Part shown: in pieces, positions 1-8,113 of the stretch
Position numbering within the stretch: the first letter of the stretch is position 1
Layout: every line of letters starts with the position of its first letter
The notes under the pieces: generated by a model
Database searches by the model: none
What the model saw: the letters and a program-made list of their open reading frames with translations, nothing else
What the model was told of the DNA's origin: nothing
From: Bacteroidales bacterium
Lineage (GTDB): Bacteria > Bacteroidota > Bacteroidia > Bacteroidales > Marinilabiliaceae
Assembly (NCBI GenBank): GCA_017960905.1
Contig: JAGCYH010000011.1
Coordinates: forward strand, 62,001-126,000
Length of the DNA: 64,000 nucleotides
Reading direction: 5' to 3'
Translations under genes and position numbers: made by a program

Positions 1-746
1 TTCTGTCTATCGATCTGTCAAATTATTGCAGTAAGCAATGTCCGTTTTGTTACAATCATAGTACACGCAACGGCAATACAATTTGGGAACCGCAAGAAGT
101 TATCGGTTTTGCGATTGACTGCATCAAGAGTGGTGGCGTGAAGGCCGTTTCGCTTGGCGGTGGCGAACCTTTTGAATATGAGGGCGTTTTCGATATTATC
201 GACGCTCTTTATCCGCTGTGTTATCTGTCGGTAACGTCGAATGGTTTGCCTTTGCAGAATGACGAGACTATGAACTGTTTGAAGGCGCACAAGCCTGATA
301 AAATTCACATAACGATTCATCGTCCTGATAATGAGTCGGAAGTTGACAGGGTAGAGCATCAGATGGATCAGATATCGGCCTTAGGAATAAAGCCCGGACT
401 TAATCTTTTGGTCGGGGCCGACAATGTTGAATACGCTAAAGTTGTTTATTCGCGTTTTCTCAAGGTGCTGAAACCTGATCAGATTATTCTCGTCCCTCAA
501 CGTTTCTCTAATACGCCTACACCCAAGCAGTTAGCAGCTGTTACACTCGGACGTACATTCCAAAGCCCGTCGTGCCTGCTTAAGTGTGAGCCACCAAAGA
601 ATTTTTGCAGTGTTTCGTGGGACAAAAATGTTAACTATTGCAGTTATGCCGAAGGAAAGCAACAGTTACAAACGCTTGACTATAAGGGATTAATGTTAGC
701 TTTGAGCAAGGTGCGGTTTGTTAGTTGTGAAACGCAGTCAGTATAA
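1..746 (+). CDS. Radical SAM protein, 5' end outside window
   Basis: The reading frame is already open at base 3 and runs to the TAA at 744-746, so the gene starts before the window. The visible part has the radical SAM cluster motif CxxxCxxC (Cys codons at 27, 39 and 48, context YCSKQCPFCY) followed by a GGGEP motif at 156-170 that contacts S-adenosylmethionine in this superfamily. A C-terminal region has further cysteines (LLKCEPP, NFCSVSW, NYCSYAEG), which may bind an auxiliary cluster. A GTG at 138 lies after the cluster motif and is not a credible start. Substrate unknown; family assignment is firm. A 10-bp stem (67-76 pairs of 767-776 with 792-801) follows the stop but lacks a U-tract. 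Confidence 0.85.
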   Translation, partial: LSIDLSNYCSKQCPFCYNHSTRNGNTIWEPQEVIGFAIDCIKSGGVKAVSLGGGEPFEYEGVFDIIDALYPLCYLSVTSNGLPLQNDETMNCLKAHKPDKIHITIHRPDNESEVDRVEHQMDQISALGIKPGLNLLVGADNVEYAKVVYSRFLKVLKPDQIILVPQRFSNTPTPKQLAAVTLGRTFQSPSCLLKCEPPKNFCSVSWDKNVNYCSYAEGKQQLQTLDYKGLMLALSKVRFVSCETQSV

Positions 747-850
747 CTATCTGAAAAGCTCCTCTTCGGCATAATCTTATAAAATATACACGATTATGCC
801 GGTTAATCTGAAATTGTTTTTTTTTGAAGGCAAAAAAACATTGAAAAAAT

Positions 851-881
851 TTTGCAGTGTGAAAAATAAGCATTTACTTTG
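851..881 (+). promoter_or_regulatory. Bacteroidota-type promoter of the trp operon
   Basis: TTTG at 851-854 and TTACTTTG at 874-881 are separated by 19 bases, matching the Bacteroidota sigma-ABfr consensus TTTG-N19-21-TAnnTTTG with one mismatch. Initiation would fall near 887, about 15 bases before the leader peptide. Confidence 0.7.
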
Positions 882-901
882 CGGCGTTGAAAAAACAGAA
901 T

Positions 902-961
902 ATGCAAACATTAGTATTAAATAACAATTGGTGGTGGCGCTTACGAAAACACAATTCGTGA
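902..961 (+). CDS. trpL: trp leader peptide (MQTLVLNNNWWWRLRKHNS)
   Basis: A 19-codon ORF sits between the trp promoter and a strong terminator, 100 bases upstream of trpE. It contains three consecutive TGG codons at 929-937, the hallmark of a ribosome-sensed tryptophan leader. The ACGAA at 943-947 can pair with TTCGT at 955-959 right after the Trp codons, and GTGAGT at 958-963 can pair with ACTCAC at 1011-1016 inside the terminator. A ribosome stalled on Trp codons would hide the first stem and favour the second, which is mutually exclusive with termination. Promoter, Trp codons and terminator are seen directly; the alternative fold is inference. A Bacteroidota trp leader motif has been described (Bacteroid-trp RNA), and this probably belongs to it. 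Confidence 0.88.
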   Translation: MQTLVLNNNWWWRLRKHNS

Positions 962-994
962 GTGGAATCCGCTTTTGTATTTAAAAATGATATA

Positions 995-1031
995 AAAGGT
1001 CTGATGTGAAACTCACATCAGACCTTTTTTT
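995..1031 (+). terminator. trp attenuator (intrinsic terminator)
   Basis: A perfect 15-bp stem (995-1009 with 1013-1027), a 3-base loop and a T-run lie between the leader peptide stop and trpE. Its position makes it the attenuator of the trp operon rather than an end-of-gene terminator. Confidence 0.9.
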
Positions 1032-1062
1032 GTTAGAAATAATAAAATAAAAATATAATAAT

Positions 1063-2454
1063 ATGTATAACTACAAAACAGTTTCAAAAACAGTCCTGAG
1101 CGACCTTTATACGCCAGTAAGCGCGTACTTGAGGCTCAGGGATTCGGGCGTGCAGAGCGCCCTCATGGAGTCGAACGACTACCACTCAAAAGAGAACTCG
1201 CGTTCGTTCATCGGAATATTTCCGCTTGCGAGCGTGGCCATAAACCATGGTAACGCAATATTCAGATTCCCCGACGAACACATTGTTACAAAGCCTGTTA
1301 CTGACAAATACAAAGTTGAAGACGCACTCAAGGAGTTTCTGAGCAACTTCGAGGTCGAGGGCGACGATTCGAAATACTGCGGACTATACGGCTACACGGC
1401 ATTCAATGCCGTGAGATATTTCGAGAATATACCGGTGAAGGACATTACCATGGCTGAGAACGATGCGCCCGACATGCTTTATGTTATGTTCCGTACGGTG
1501 CTGGTTTTCAATCATTTCACATCGGAACTTACCATTGTTGACATGACCGACGGCAGTGCCGACAAGATTCAGGATGTGGAGAAACTGATGTCGAAAGCCG
1601 GTGTGAGAACCGATGAGTTCCATGCGGTAGGCGAGACCACCTCGCCACTTACCGATGAAGAGCACAAGGACAACATACGGCGCGGCATAGCGCACTGCAA
1701 GCGTGGCGATGTGTTCCAGATAGTCATCTCGCGCCGTTTCGTGCAACGTTACAGTGGCGACGACTTCAAGCTTTATCGAGCCTTGCGCTCGATAAATCCG
1801 TCGCCTTATTTGTTTTACTTCGACTTCGGCGGCTTCCGCATTTTTGGCTCGTCGCCCGAGACGCACTGCCGCATCGAGAACGGCCGTGCCTACATCGACC
1901 CGATAGCCGGCACTACTAAACGCACCGGCAATCATGACGAAGATATGAGGAATGCCGAATATCTGCGCAACGACCCTAAGGAGAATGCCGAGCATGTGAT
2001 GCTCGTCGACCTTGCACGCAACGACCTTAACCGCAACTGCGACAATGTGAAAGTTGATTTCTACAAGGACATGCAGTTCTATTCGCATGTCATTCACTTG
2101 GTTAGCCGTGTAAGCGGTGACCTTCGTCCCGGTGCCGACACAATAAAGACCTTCATCGACACCTTTCCGGCCGGCACGCTCAGCGGTGCACCGAAGGTGC
2201 GCGCCATGCAGCTCATAAGCGAGATAGAGCCTCACAACCGCGGCATCTATGGCGGTTGCATCGGTTTTCTTGGTCTCAACGGCGAATTGAATCAGGCCAT
2301 TACGATACGCACCTTCGTGGCGCGCAACAACGAGTTGTGGTTTCAGGCCGGCGGCGGCATAGTAGCCAAGTCGGACCCCGAATACGAGCTTCAGGAAGTT
2401 AACAACAAGCTTGGCGCATTGCGCCAAGCAGTTATTCAAGCAGAAAAATTTTAA
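1063..2454 (+). CDS. trpE: Anthranilate synthase component I
   Basis: TrpE condenses chorismate with ammonia to anthranilate, the first committed step of tryptophan synthesis; TrpG supplies the ammonia. The 463-residue protein has the chorismate-binding fold signatures: PIAGTTKRTG, the HVMLVDLARNDL block, TFPAGTLSGAPK and the C-terminal GGGIVAKSDPEYE. An N-terminal SALMES segment corresponds to the LLES-type region that binds feedback tryptophan in other TrpE proteins. The ATG at 1063 follows the attenuator by about 30 bases. It is the first structural gene of the operon here; in many Bacteroidales trpB comes first, and that gene is missing. Confidence 0.97.
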   Translation: MYNYKTVSKTVLSDLYTPVSAYLRLRDSGVQSALMESNDYHSKENSRSFIGIFPLASVAINHGNAIFRFPDEHIVTKPVTDKYKVEDALKEFLSNFEVEGDDSKYCGLYGYTAFNAVRYFENIPVKDITMAENDAPDMLYVMFRTVLVFNHFTSELTIVDMTDGSADKIQDVEKLMSKAGVRTDEFHAVGETTSPLTDEEHKDNIRRGIAHCKRGDVFQIVISRRFVQRYSGDDFKLYRALRSINPSPYLFYFDFGGFRIFGSSPETHCRIENGRAYIDPIAGTTKRTGNHDEDMRNAEYLRNDPKENAEHVMLVDLARNDLNRNCDNVKVDFYKDMQFYSHVIHLVSRVSGDLRPGADTIKTFIDTFPAGTLSGAPKVRAMQLISEIEPHNRGIYGGCIGFLGLNGELNQAITIRTFVARNNELWFQAGGGIVAKSDPEYELQEVNNKLGALRQAVIQAEKF

Positions 2455-2457
2455 AAT

Positions 2458-3024
2458 ATGAAGACGATAATAATTGACAACTACGACTCATTTACCTACA
2501 ACCTGTTTGGTTTGGTGAGAAAACTCGGGTTCGACTGCGATGTGGTCAGAAACGACAAGTTTGAACTCGGCGAGTTGAAGAAATATGACAAGATAATATT
2601 GTCGCCCGGACCGGGAATACCTTCAGAATCAGGACTTTTGCTCGATGTGATAAAAGAATACGCCGGACAGAAACCGATACTTGGCGTGTGCCTTGGCCAT
2701 CAGGCGATAGGCGAGGTTTTCGGAGCGAAGCTCCGAAACCTGACTGAAGTATATCACGGAGTGGCAAATCCATGCAAAATAACTGGTAAAGATTACATTT
2801 TCAACGATTTGGAACGAATAATAGAAGTAGGTCGCTATCACTCGTGGGTTGTCGATACCGTCGATTTTCCGGCCGACCTCGAAATAACCGCATTGAGCAA
2901 CGAAGGCCTCATTATGGCATTGAAGCACAAGACGTTAGACGTTCACGGCATACAGTTTCATCCCGAAAGTGTGCTAACGCCACGCGGTGAGATAATTATC
3001 CATAATTTTTTAACCAATAAATAA
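2458..3024 (+). CDS. trpG: Anthranilate synthase component II (glutamine amidotransferase)
   Basis: TrpG is the class I glutamine amidotransferase subunit that feeds ammonia to TrpE. It has the oxyanion segment SPGPGIP, the nucleophile in GVCLGHQAIGE and the catalytic His/Glu in IQFHPES. At 188 residues it is a free-standing TrpG rather than a TrpGD fusion. It starts three bases after the trpE stop, so the two subunits are probably made at matching levels. Confidence 0.97.
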   Translation: MKTIIIDNYDSFTYNLFGLVRKLGFDCDVVRNDKFELGELKKYDKIILSPGPGIPSESGLLLDVIKEYAGQKPILGVCLGHQAIGEVFGAKLRNLTEVYHGVANPCKITGKDYIFNDLERIIEVGRYHSWVVDTVDFPADLEITALSNEGLIMALKHKTLDVHGIQFHPESVLTPRGEIIIHNFLTNK

Positions 3025-3032
3025 GAAATACC

Positions 3033-4028
3033 ATGAAAACTATATTGGAAAAACTCATTTCGGGCGCGACATTTTCGCGCGATGAGATGAAAGACATACT
3101 TGTGAGCATTACCGAGCAGAAATACTCCAACGAGCAGATAGCAGGTCTGCTTACAGGCCTGCAGATGCGCTCGATAACCGTTGACGAGCTTCTGGGTCTG
3201 CGCGATGGCATACTCGAAACGGGCAAGCCGGTCGACCTCTCGCCCTATAAAGTTGTCGACATAGTTGGCACGGGCGGCGACGGCAAGAACACGTTCAACA
3301 TATCGACATGCTCGTGCTTTGTTGTAGCCGGAGCCGGCTACAAGGTTGCAAAGCACGGAAACTACTCAGCCACATCGGTTTCGGGTGCCGGAAATGTGCT
3401 GGAGGAGCATGGCGTGAAATTCACCGCCGATAATGACAAGCTCAAAAATAACATCGAGAAATGCAACTTCACCTACATGCACGCTCCGCTGTTTGCTTAC
3501 GCCATGAAGTTTGTGGCGCCGGTGCGCAAAGCTCTTCAGGTGCCCACGTGCTTCAATCTTCTGGGTCCGATAGTCAATCCGTGCCGTCCGCAATATCAAG
3601 TGCTCGGAACCGCCACTCTCGACCAAATGCGTTTGTATCACAGTGTGCTGCAGCAAATTAGCGAAGGCTATTCGATAGTGACTTCGTTGGATGTTTACGA
3701 TGAGATATCGCTCACGAAGGATTTTAAAGTTATCTCGTCGAATATGGAGCAGGTGTTCAGCTGCACCGACATTGGTTTTGAGCGAATCAATCCGGCCGAT
3801 ATTTATGGCGGCAGCACCAAGCAGGAGGCCAAAAAGATATTCGACGACGTGTTGTCGAACACAGCCACAGCGGCGCAGAAAAACGTTGTTTTGGCCAATT
3901 CGGCGTTCTCTATCAACTGCATTTGCCCCGAGAAAAACATACACGACTGTTTCCTCGAGGCCAAAGAGTCGCTCGAGAGCGGCAAAGCTTTGAACGCACT
4001 GAAAAAATATGTCGAAATGAACTCATAA
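3033..4028 (+). CDS. trpD: Anthranilate phosphoribosyltransferase
   Basis: TrpD transfers phosphoribose from PRPP to anthranilate. The 331-residue protein has the glycine-rich PRPP loop DIVGTGGDGKNTFNIST, the KHGNYSATS segment that follows it, and GPIVNPCRP, all typical of the family. It starts eight bases after trpG. There is no fusion to TrpG. Length and motifs are normal. Confidence 0.97.
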   Translation: MKTILEKLISGATFSRDEMKDILVSITEQKYSNEQIAGLLTGLQMRSITVDELLGLRDGILETGKPVDLSPYKVVDIVGTGGDGKNTFNISTCSCFVVAGAGYKVAKHGNYSATSVSGAGNVLEEHGVKFTADNDKLKNNIEKCNFTYMHAPLFAYAMKFVAPVRKALQVPTCFNLLGPIVNPCRPQYQVLGTATLDQMRLYHSVLQQISEGYSIVTSLDVYDEISLTKDFKVISSNMEQVFSCTDIGFERINPADIYGGSTKQEAKKIFDDVLSNTATAAQKNVVLANSAFSINCICPEKNIHDCFLEAKESLESGKALNALKKYVEMNS

Positions 4029-4038
4029 TGAGGTGTTT

Positions 4039-4836
4039 ATGGCAACAATTCTTGACGAAATAGTAGAGAACAAACGGCTCGAGACGGCGGAACTGAAAAA
4101 ACGTGTTACCTTGTTGCAGCTTAAGCAAAATCAGCTTTTTGAGCGAAAAACCTTTTCGCTCAAAAACGCGCTTCTGCAGAGCAAGACGGGCATCATAGCT
4201 GAGTTCAAACGCCGCTCGCCATCGAAAGGCGACATACACCAAGGCATTGACCCAAAGGACGTTGTGCCGCTTTACGAGCAGTATGGTTGCACCGGTGTAT
4301 CGTGCCTGGCCGATAATAAATACTTCGGCGGCAGTGCCGCCGATGTGGCTCAAGCCCGCGCCAATCTGACACGTACGCCACTGTTGTTCAAGGAGTTCCT
4401 CACCGACCCGTACCAACTCTACCTGGCCAAGTCGTCGGGTGCCGATGTTATACTGCTTATAGCTGCTTGTCTGCAAAAAACTCAGTGTCAGGAACTTGCG
4501 CTTGAAGCGCAAGCACTCGGACTGCAAACGCTCTTGGAAGTCCATTCCGAAGACGAGCTCTCGTACTACGATGCCAAATACATTGACATTCTGGGTGTTA
4601 ATAATCGGAATCTGAAGATTTTCAAAACCGACATTGGCATTTCAAAATCGCTCATAAAAAATATGCCCGACGATGCTGTAAAGATTTCAGAATCAGGCAT
4701 TTCGAATCCGCAGACGGTTGTAGAGCTCAAGCATCTCGGTTTCAACGGTTTCCTGATGGGCGAGAACTTTATGAAAGAGGCTAATCCGGGCATAGCGCTC
4801 AAAAAATTTATTGAGGAGGTTGAACGATGCTTGTAA
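4039..4836 (+). CDS. trpC: Indole-3-glycerol phosphate synthase
   Basis: TrpC closes the indole ring by converting carboxyphenylamino-deoxyribulose phosphate to indole-3-glycerol phosphate. The TIM-barrel motifs AEFKRRSPSKGDI (phosphate and substrate contacts), LFKEFLTDPYQ (catalytic Lys) and LGVNNRNL, and the phosphate-binding SESGI, are all present. A GTG two codons upstream (4033) is open, but the ATG at 4039 fits the family's MATILDEIV start. It is separate from trpF, and the two overlap by 10 bases. Confidence 0.97.
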   Translation: MATILDEIVENKRLETAELKKRVTLLQLKQNQLFERKTFSLKNALLQSKTGIIAEFKRRSPSKGDIHQGIDPKDVVPLYEQYGCTGVSCLADNKYFGGSAADVAQARANLTRTPLLFKEFLTDPYQLYLAKSSGADVILLIAACLQKTQCQELALEAQALGLQTLLEVHSEDELSYYDAKYIDILGVNNRNLKIFKTDIGISKSLIKNMPDDAVKISESGISNPQTVVELKHLGFNGFLMGENFMKEANPGIALKKFIEEVERCL

Positions 4837-5438
4837 AGGTCTGTGGATTAAGGGATAACTTCGCCGAAGTGGCAAGTCTCAAACCCGATTTTACGGGTTT
4901 GATATTCTATCCGAAATCGCCGAGGTATGTTTTGCAAAATGCTGATAATGAGCTGAAAAAGTCTGTCAGTGGTGTAAAGAAAGTCGGTGTGTTCGTCAAT
5001 GAGCAGTTCGACCGGATAGTGGAGCTTGCAGGCGAGTACAATCTCGACATGGTGCAGCTTCATGGTAGCGAGAGTGTCGATTTTTGCGCGCGTCTGCGCG
5101 CAAAAATCCCAGTCATAAAGGCGTTCGGCATTTCCGCAAAAGAAGATTTTGCGGCAGCCGAAGAATATGCGCAATATGCTGATTATCTGCTTTTTGACAC
5201 AAAGACAAAAGCATACGGCGGTTCGGGACAGAAATTCGACTGGTCGCTCTTCAACGGTGTCAGCATTCCGCAGCGCTTCTTCATTTCGGGCGGAATATCG
5301 CTTAGCGATATTCCCTCTATTAAAGCATTGAAAATAAATAATTTATGCGGCATTGATTTGAACAGTCGGTTCGAAATCGCGCCAGCACTCAAAGACATAG
5401 ATTTATTAGAAAAAGCAATAAAAAATATACGACAATGA
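4827..5438 (+). CDS. trpF: Phosphoribosylanthranilate isomerase
   Basis: TrpF catalyses the Amadori rearrangement of phosphoribosylanthranilate. The protein opens with VKVCGLR, holding the catalytic Cys, and has the VQLHGSE segment, the second acidic site FDTK and the phosphate-binding FISGGI. The 203-residue length is normal. The ATG lies inside the last codons of trpC, and the stop overlaps the trpA start (ATGA), consistent with translational coupling along the operon. Confidence 0.96.
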   Translation: MLVKVCGLRDNFAEVASLKPDFTGLIFYPKSPRYVLQNADNELKKSVSGVKKVGVFVNEQFDRIVELAGEYNLDMVQLHGSESVDFCARLRAKIPVIKAFGISAKEDFAAAEEYAQYADYLLFDTKTKAYGGSGQKFDWSLFNGVSIPQRFFISGGISLSDIPSIKALKINNLCGIDLNSRFEIAPALKDIDLLEKAIKNIRQ

Positions 5439-6208
5439 GCAGAATAGAAAAACTTTTCGAAAGTGGTAAAAAAGACATTCTATCGGTCTATTTTACAGCC
5501 GGTTATCCCAATCTGGACGATACCGCGCGCATCATCAAATCGCTCTCTGACCATGGCGTCGACATGATAGAGATCGGCGTTCCGTTCTCCGACCCGATGG
5601 CCGACGGGCCCGTCATTCAGGCTAGCGGACAGAAGGCTCTGAACAACGGCATGACGCAGAAGCTGCTCTTTGAGCAGCTTGCGAATATCCGCCAACTGAC
5701 TGATATTCCGCTTATTATGATGAGCTATGTGAATACCGCCATGCAGTTCGGCTTCAAAGAATACTGCGAGAATTGCGCCCGCGTAGGCGTCGACGGTCTG
5801 ATAATTCCCGACCTTCCGCTCGAGATTTATCAGAAGGAATACAAGCAATACGTCGAGGCTAACAAGCTGAATTACATACAGTTGATAACGCCCGAAACGT
5901 CCGATGAGCGAATCCGCGAAATCGACTCCACGACAAGCGGCTTCGTCTATATGGTTTCGTCGGTTGCCACGACTGGCGCCCAGCAATCGTTCAACGATGC
6001 CAAACAGCAGTATTTCAAGCATATAGAAGATATGCACCTGACAAATCCGACGCTTGTCGGATTTGGCGTGTCGAACCGTGAGACGTTCCGCGCAGCGGCC
6101 GACCATTCGCGAGGTTGCATCATCGGCAGCGCCTTCATCAAACTGCTTAGCACCTGCCCAACCATCGACGAGGCCGTCGAGACACTCATCAGAAATGTGA
6201 AAGGGTAG
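5435..6208 (+). CDS. trpA: Tryptophan synthase alpha subunit
   Basis: TrpA cleaves indole-3-glycerol phosphate and channels indole to TrpB. The protein has the catalytic Glu in MIEIGVPFSDPMADGPVIQ, the second acidic residue in DGLIIPDLPLE, and the phosphate site segments VGFGVSN and GCIIGSAF. It is the last gene of the operon and is followed by a long terminator. No trpB is seen anywhere in the window, although alpha normally works only as an alpha-beta complex, so trpB must be elsewhere in the genome. Confidence 0.97.
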   Translation: MSRIEKLFESGKKDILSVYFTAGYPNLDDTARIIKSLSDHGVDMIEIGVPFSDPMADGPVIQASGQKALNNGMTQKLLFEQLANIRQLTDIPLIMMSYVNTAMQFGFKEYCENCARVGVDGLIIPDLPLEIYQKEYKQYVEANKLNYIQLITPETSDERIREIDSTTSGFVYMVSSVATTGAQQSFNDAKQQYFKHIEDMHLTNPTLVGFGVSNRETFRAAADHSRGCIIGSAFIKLLSTCPTIDEAVETLIRNVKG

Positions 6209-6232
6209 AGTTGTGGGGGAAAAAAGCATTTC

Positions 6233-6272
6233 ATAAATAAAGTCGGAGGTTAAAGCCTCCGACTTTATTTAT
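6233..6272. terminator. Bidirectional terminator between trpA and the convergent ATPase gene
   Basis: A perfect 17-bp stem (6233-6249 with 6256-6272) with a 6-base loop is flanked by A/T-rich arms that give a U-tract on both strands. It serves the trp operon on the plus strand and the ATPase gene on the minus strand. Confidence 0.85.
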
Positions 6273-6295
6273 ATAATAGTTGTCTCATTTCCACA

Positions 6296-7519
6296 TTACG
6301 ACAAATGCAGACTTACTTTGTGCATCAGAAAGTCCACAATATTTATATGTTCTATGCCATTGTTGCTGAGATTGATACGGTCTAAGGATAGAACATATTT
6401 GGGAGAGGCGTCGGTGATTTTGTCGTAGGCTCCAAACTCGCGTTTAAGGGTGGTCTCGTTGGTCATTAGGTACGAAACCTGTATAAAACATTTTTTGTTG
6501 TCTTTGATTGCTACAAAATCAATTTCGCCTTTGAATGTTTTGCCTGTGAATACGGTAAATCCTTGAATCAAAAGTTCGTTGTAGATAATGTTTTCGAGAT
6601 AAAACGTGTCTTCGTAGTTGATAGTGTTGGTGTTGAGGGTGCGGAGACCGGTGTCGGTGGCATAAAACTTATCGCTTGTGTCGAGTGCCGCCTTGCCCAT
6701 TATGTTGTATTTTTTGCAAGAGTGCAAAATATAAGCACGTTGGAGTTTTTCGATGTAATTGTATATGGTGCGTGCACTTACCGATTTGTGGCTTTTTTGC
6801 GAATAATACTTGGCTATGTTGTCGGCAGAAAACTCCTTGCCTGCATTTGACAATATGTAAAGCGAAATGTCTTTAAACGTTGCACGGTCTATCTTGCTTG
6901 ACTTATGGATGATGTCGCGGTTGATGATGTTGGTGTAAAGGTTGTCTAAAAAACGTTTTACCGAACCCTCTTCTCTAAAACTGAATCGTAGTGGAAAACC
7001 GCCCCATTTGATATAGTCAATTATAAATTCGTCGGGATTGCAGTCGATGTTGTTAAGTTTCAGAAAATCAACAGATTCTTTGAAACTAAAAGGAAAGATT
7101 TCAAACTCTACCGTGCGTCCGGTGAGTAGTGTGGCAAGTTCGCCCGAAAGCATTGTAGAGTCGCTGCCGGTAACAAAAATTGAGCAATTGAATTTTGCCC
7201 GTAGCGAAGCCAAAAGTTTTTCAAAGTTTTTAATGTGCTGAATTTCATCGAGAAAGATATAGTATTTCTCCTTGTCGGTGATGTGGCTTTCAATTTCGGC
7301 GTTAAGTTCTTTAACATCGGTAATAAACGAATAATCAAGGTCTTCTAGGTTGATGCTGATAATATGCGACCCTTTGATGCCGTTTGAGATAATCTCGTTT
7401 TTGATGGTTTCCATCAACACCGACTTGCCCGAACGTCGTATGCCAGTAATCACCTTAATCAAATCCACATTGTAATATGGGCGAATAAGTTTTAGATAAT
7501 CTTCTCTAATTAGTTCCAT
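6296..7519 (-). CDS. AAA_14/DUF4143-type P-loop ATPase
   Basis: The protein of about 407 residues has an N-terminal ATPase domain with Walker A GIRRSGKS and Walker B YYIFLDEIQ, a sensor segment VTGSDSTML, and a C-terminal nuclease-like DUF4143 region (KGEIDFVAIKDNKKCFIQVS). Families of this type are widespread in Bacteroidota and archaea and have no settled function. An upstream in-frame ATG at 7567 exists, but the start at 7519 (MELIREDYL) fits the family and leaves room for a promoter. Two 51-base direct repeats lie just upstream (7568-7669). Two further ATPase genes with upstream repeats are at 17381 and 20967. Confidence 0.88.
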   Translation of the reverse strand: MELIREDYLKLIRPYYNVDLIKVITGIRRSGKSVLMETIKNEIISNGIKGSHIISINLEDLDYSFITDVKELNAEIESHITDKEKYYIFLDEIQHIKNFEKLLASLRAKFNCSIFVTGSDSTMLSGELATLLTGRTVEFEIFPFSFKESVDFLKLNNIDCNPDEFIIDYIKWGGFPLRFSFREEGSVKRFLDNLYTNIINRDIIHKSSKIDRATFKDISLYILSNAGKEFSADNIAKYYSQKSHKSVSARTIYNYIEKLQRAYILHSCKKYNIMGKAALDTSDKFYATDTGLRTLNTNTINYEDTFYLENIIYNELLIQGFTVFTGKTFKGEIDFVAIKDNKKCFIQVSYLMTNETTLKREFGAYDKITDASPKYVLSLDRINLSNNGIEHINIVDFLMHKVSLHLS

Positions 7520-7552
7520 TTTTGTACCGCTTTTTAATTGTTGATATTTTTT

Positions 7553-7583
7553 GCAAATATAATGCATTATATTTTCACAAACA
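7553..7583 (-). promoter_or_regulatory. Promoter of the ATPase gene
   Basis: On the minus strand a perfect TATATTTG is preceded, about 20 bases upstream, by the first TTTG of a TTTGTTTGTG run. The -33 half lies inside the first of the two 51-base repeats, so anything bound to the repeats could control this promoter. Confidence 0.6.
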
Positions 7584-7669
7584 AACGATTTTTATGATTT
7601 TTTTGAAAATAAACGGGCTTATATTTTCACAAATTTGCAATTTTTACGATTTTGTGAAAGAATAGGGGG
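7568..7669. repeat. Two tandem 51-base repeats with inner palindrome
   Basis: Units at 7568-7618 and 7619-7669 each begin TTATATTTTCACAAA and continue with CgATTTTTAtGATTTT. In the second unit TTTTCACAAA and TTTTGTGAAA form a clear inverted repeat; in the first the right arm is degenerate. Position over the ATPase promoter suggests operators. Confidence 0.75.
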
Positions 7670-7780
7670 TGGATTCGTGCAAAAGTGACACATCTTTTTT
7701 TATGTTCATAACAAAAAAACATTTTTCATATAAACAAATGAAAAAAGAACTATATTAGCAGTCTGAAATATAGACAAAAA

Positions 7781-7888
7781 TAGAAAGAGCGTTTGCTCGT
7801 TACTGACTTGTTGAAAACGACCAATTATTCAATTTGATGTCAGTACGGGCAAATGCTTGCACTCCGATAAAGGGTGCAGGCTTTTTTT
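7781..7888 (+). ncRNA. Possible structured RNA ending in an intrinsic terminator
   Basis: In the 7670-8030 gap, 7787-7799 can pair with 7845-7857 (13 bp with G-U pairs), and TACTGAC at 7801-7807 with GTCAGTA at 7839-7845 extends the stem. A small GTTG-AAAA-CGAC hairpin lies inside. A second hairpin (GCTTGCACTC near 7855 with GGGTGCAGGC near 7872-7881) is followed by seven Ts at 7882-7888, a good terminator. No convincing ORF is present. No perfect promoter was found upstream. It could be a small RNA or a fragment of one. The remaining bases to 8036 show nothing else. Confidence 0.4.
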
Positions 7889-8037
7889 ATAGTATCAAAA
7901 GGGCTTTGGTCGGCCTTCAACAAGCTATAAAAGTGTCTGCACCTTTCTTTTTTTGTGTTATATCAAAAACGATTGTATAACATTAAAAAATAAAGAAATA
8001 TGGAAAATTCGAGTTGAAAGAACAGAAAAAAATCGTA

Positions 8038-8075
8038 CTTGTACCACAATTTGGTACAGGCAACGCTGAGATTTG
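8038..8075 (+). promoter_or_regulatory. Palindrome-promoter module, copy 1
   Basis: TTGTACCA (8039-8046) and TGGTACA with a covarying outer pair (8052-8060) form an inverted repeat around a 5-base centre. Its TTTG (8050-8053) is followed after exactly 14 bases by GAGATTTG (8068-8075), a one-mismatch version of the -7 box. The same arrangement recurs at 14945 and 18784. It lies 15-40 bases before the lipoprotein start. Confidence 0.7.
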
Positions 8076-8113
8076 CGGTGATAATAAAAATGTCTAATTT
8101 AAATTTTAAATTT

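Noticed and set aside
767-801. Hairpin after the radical SAM gene as an intrinsic terminator
   Set aside because: The loop is 15 bases and no U-tract follows.
1384-2439. Long minus-strand ORF of 351 codons across trpE
   Set aside because: It is the mirror of a strongly coding gene and shows no family motif. Similar mirrors across gyrA (45783-46946), dnaA and other genes were left out for the same reason.
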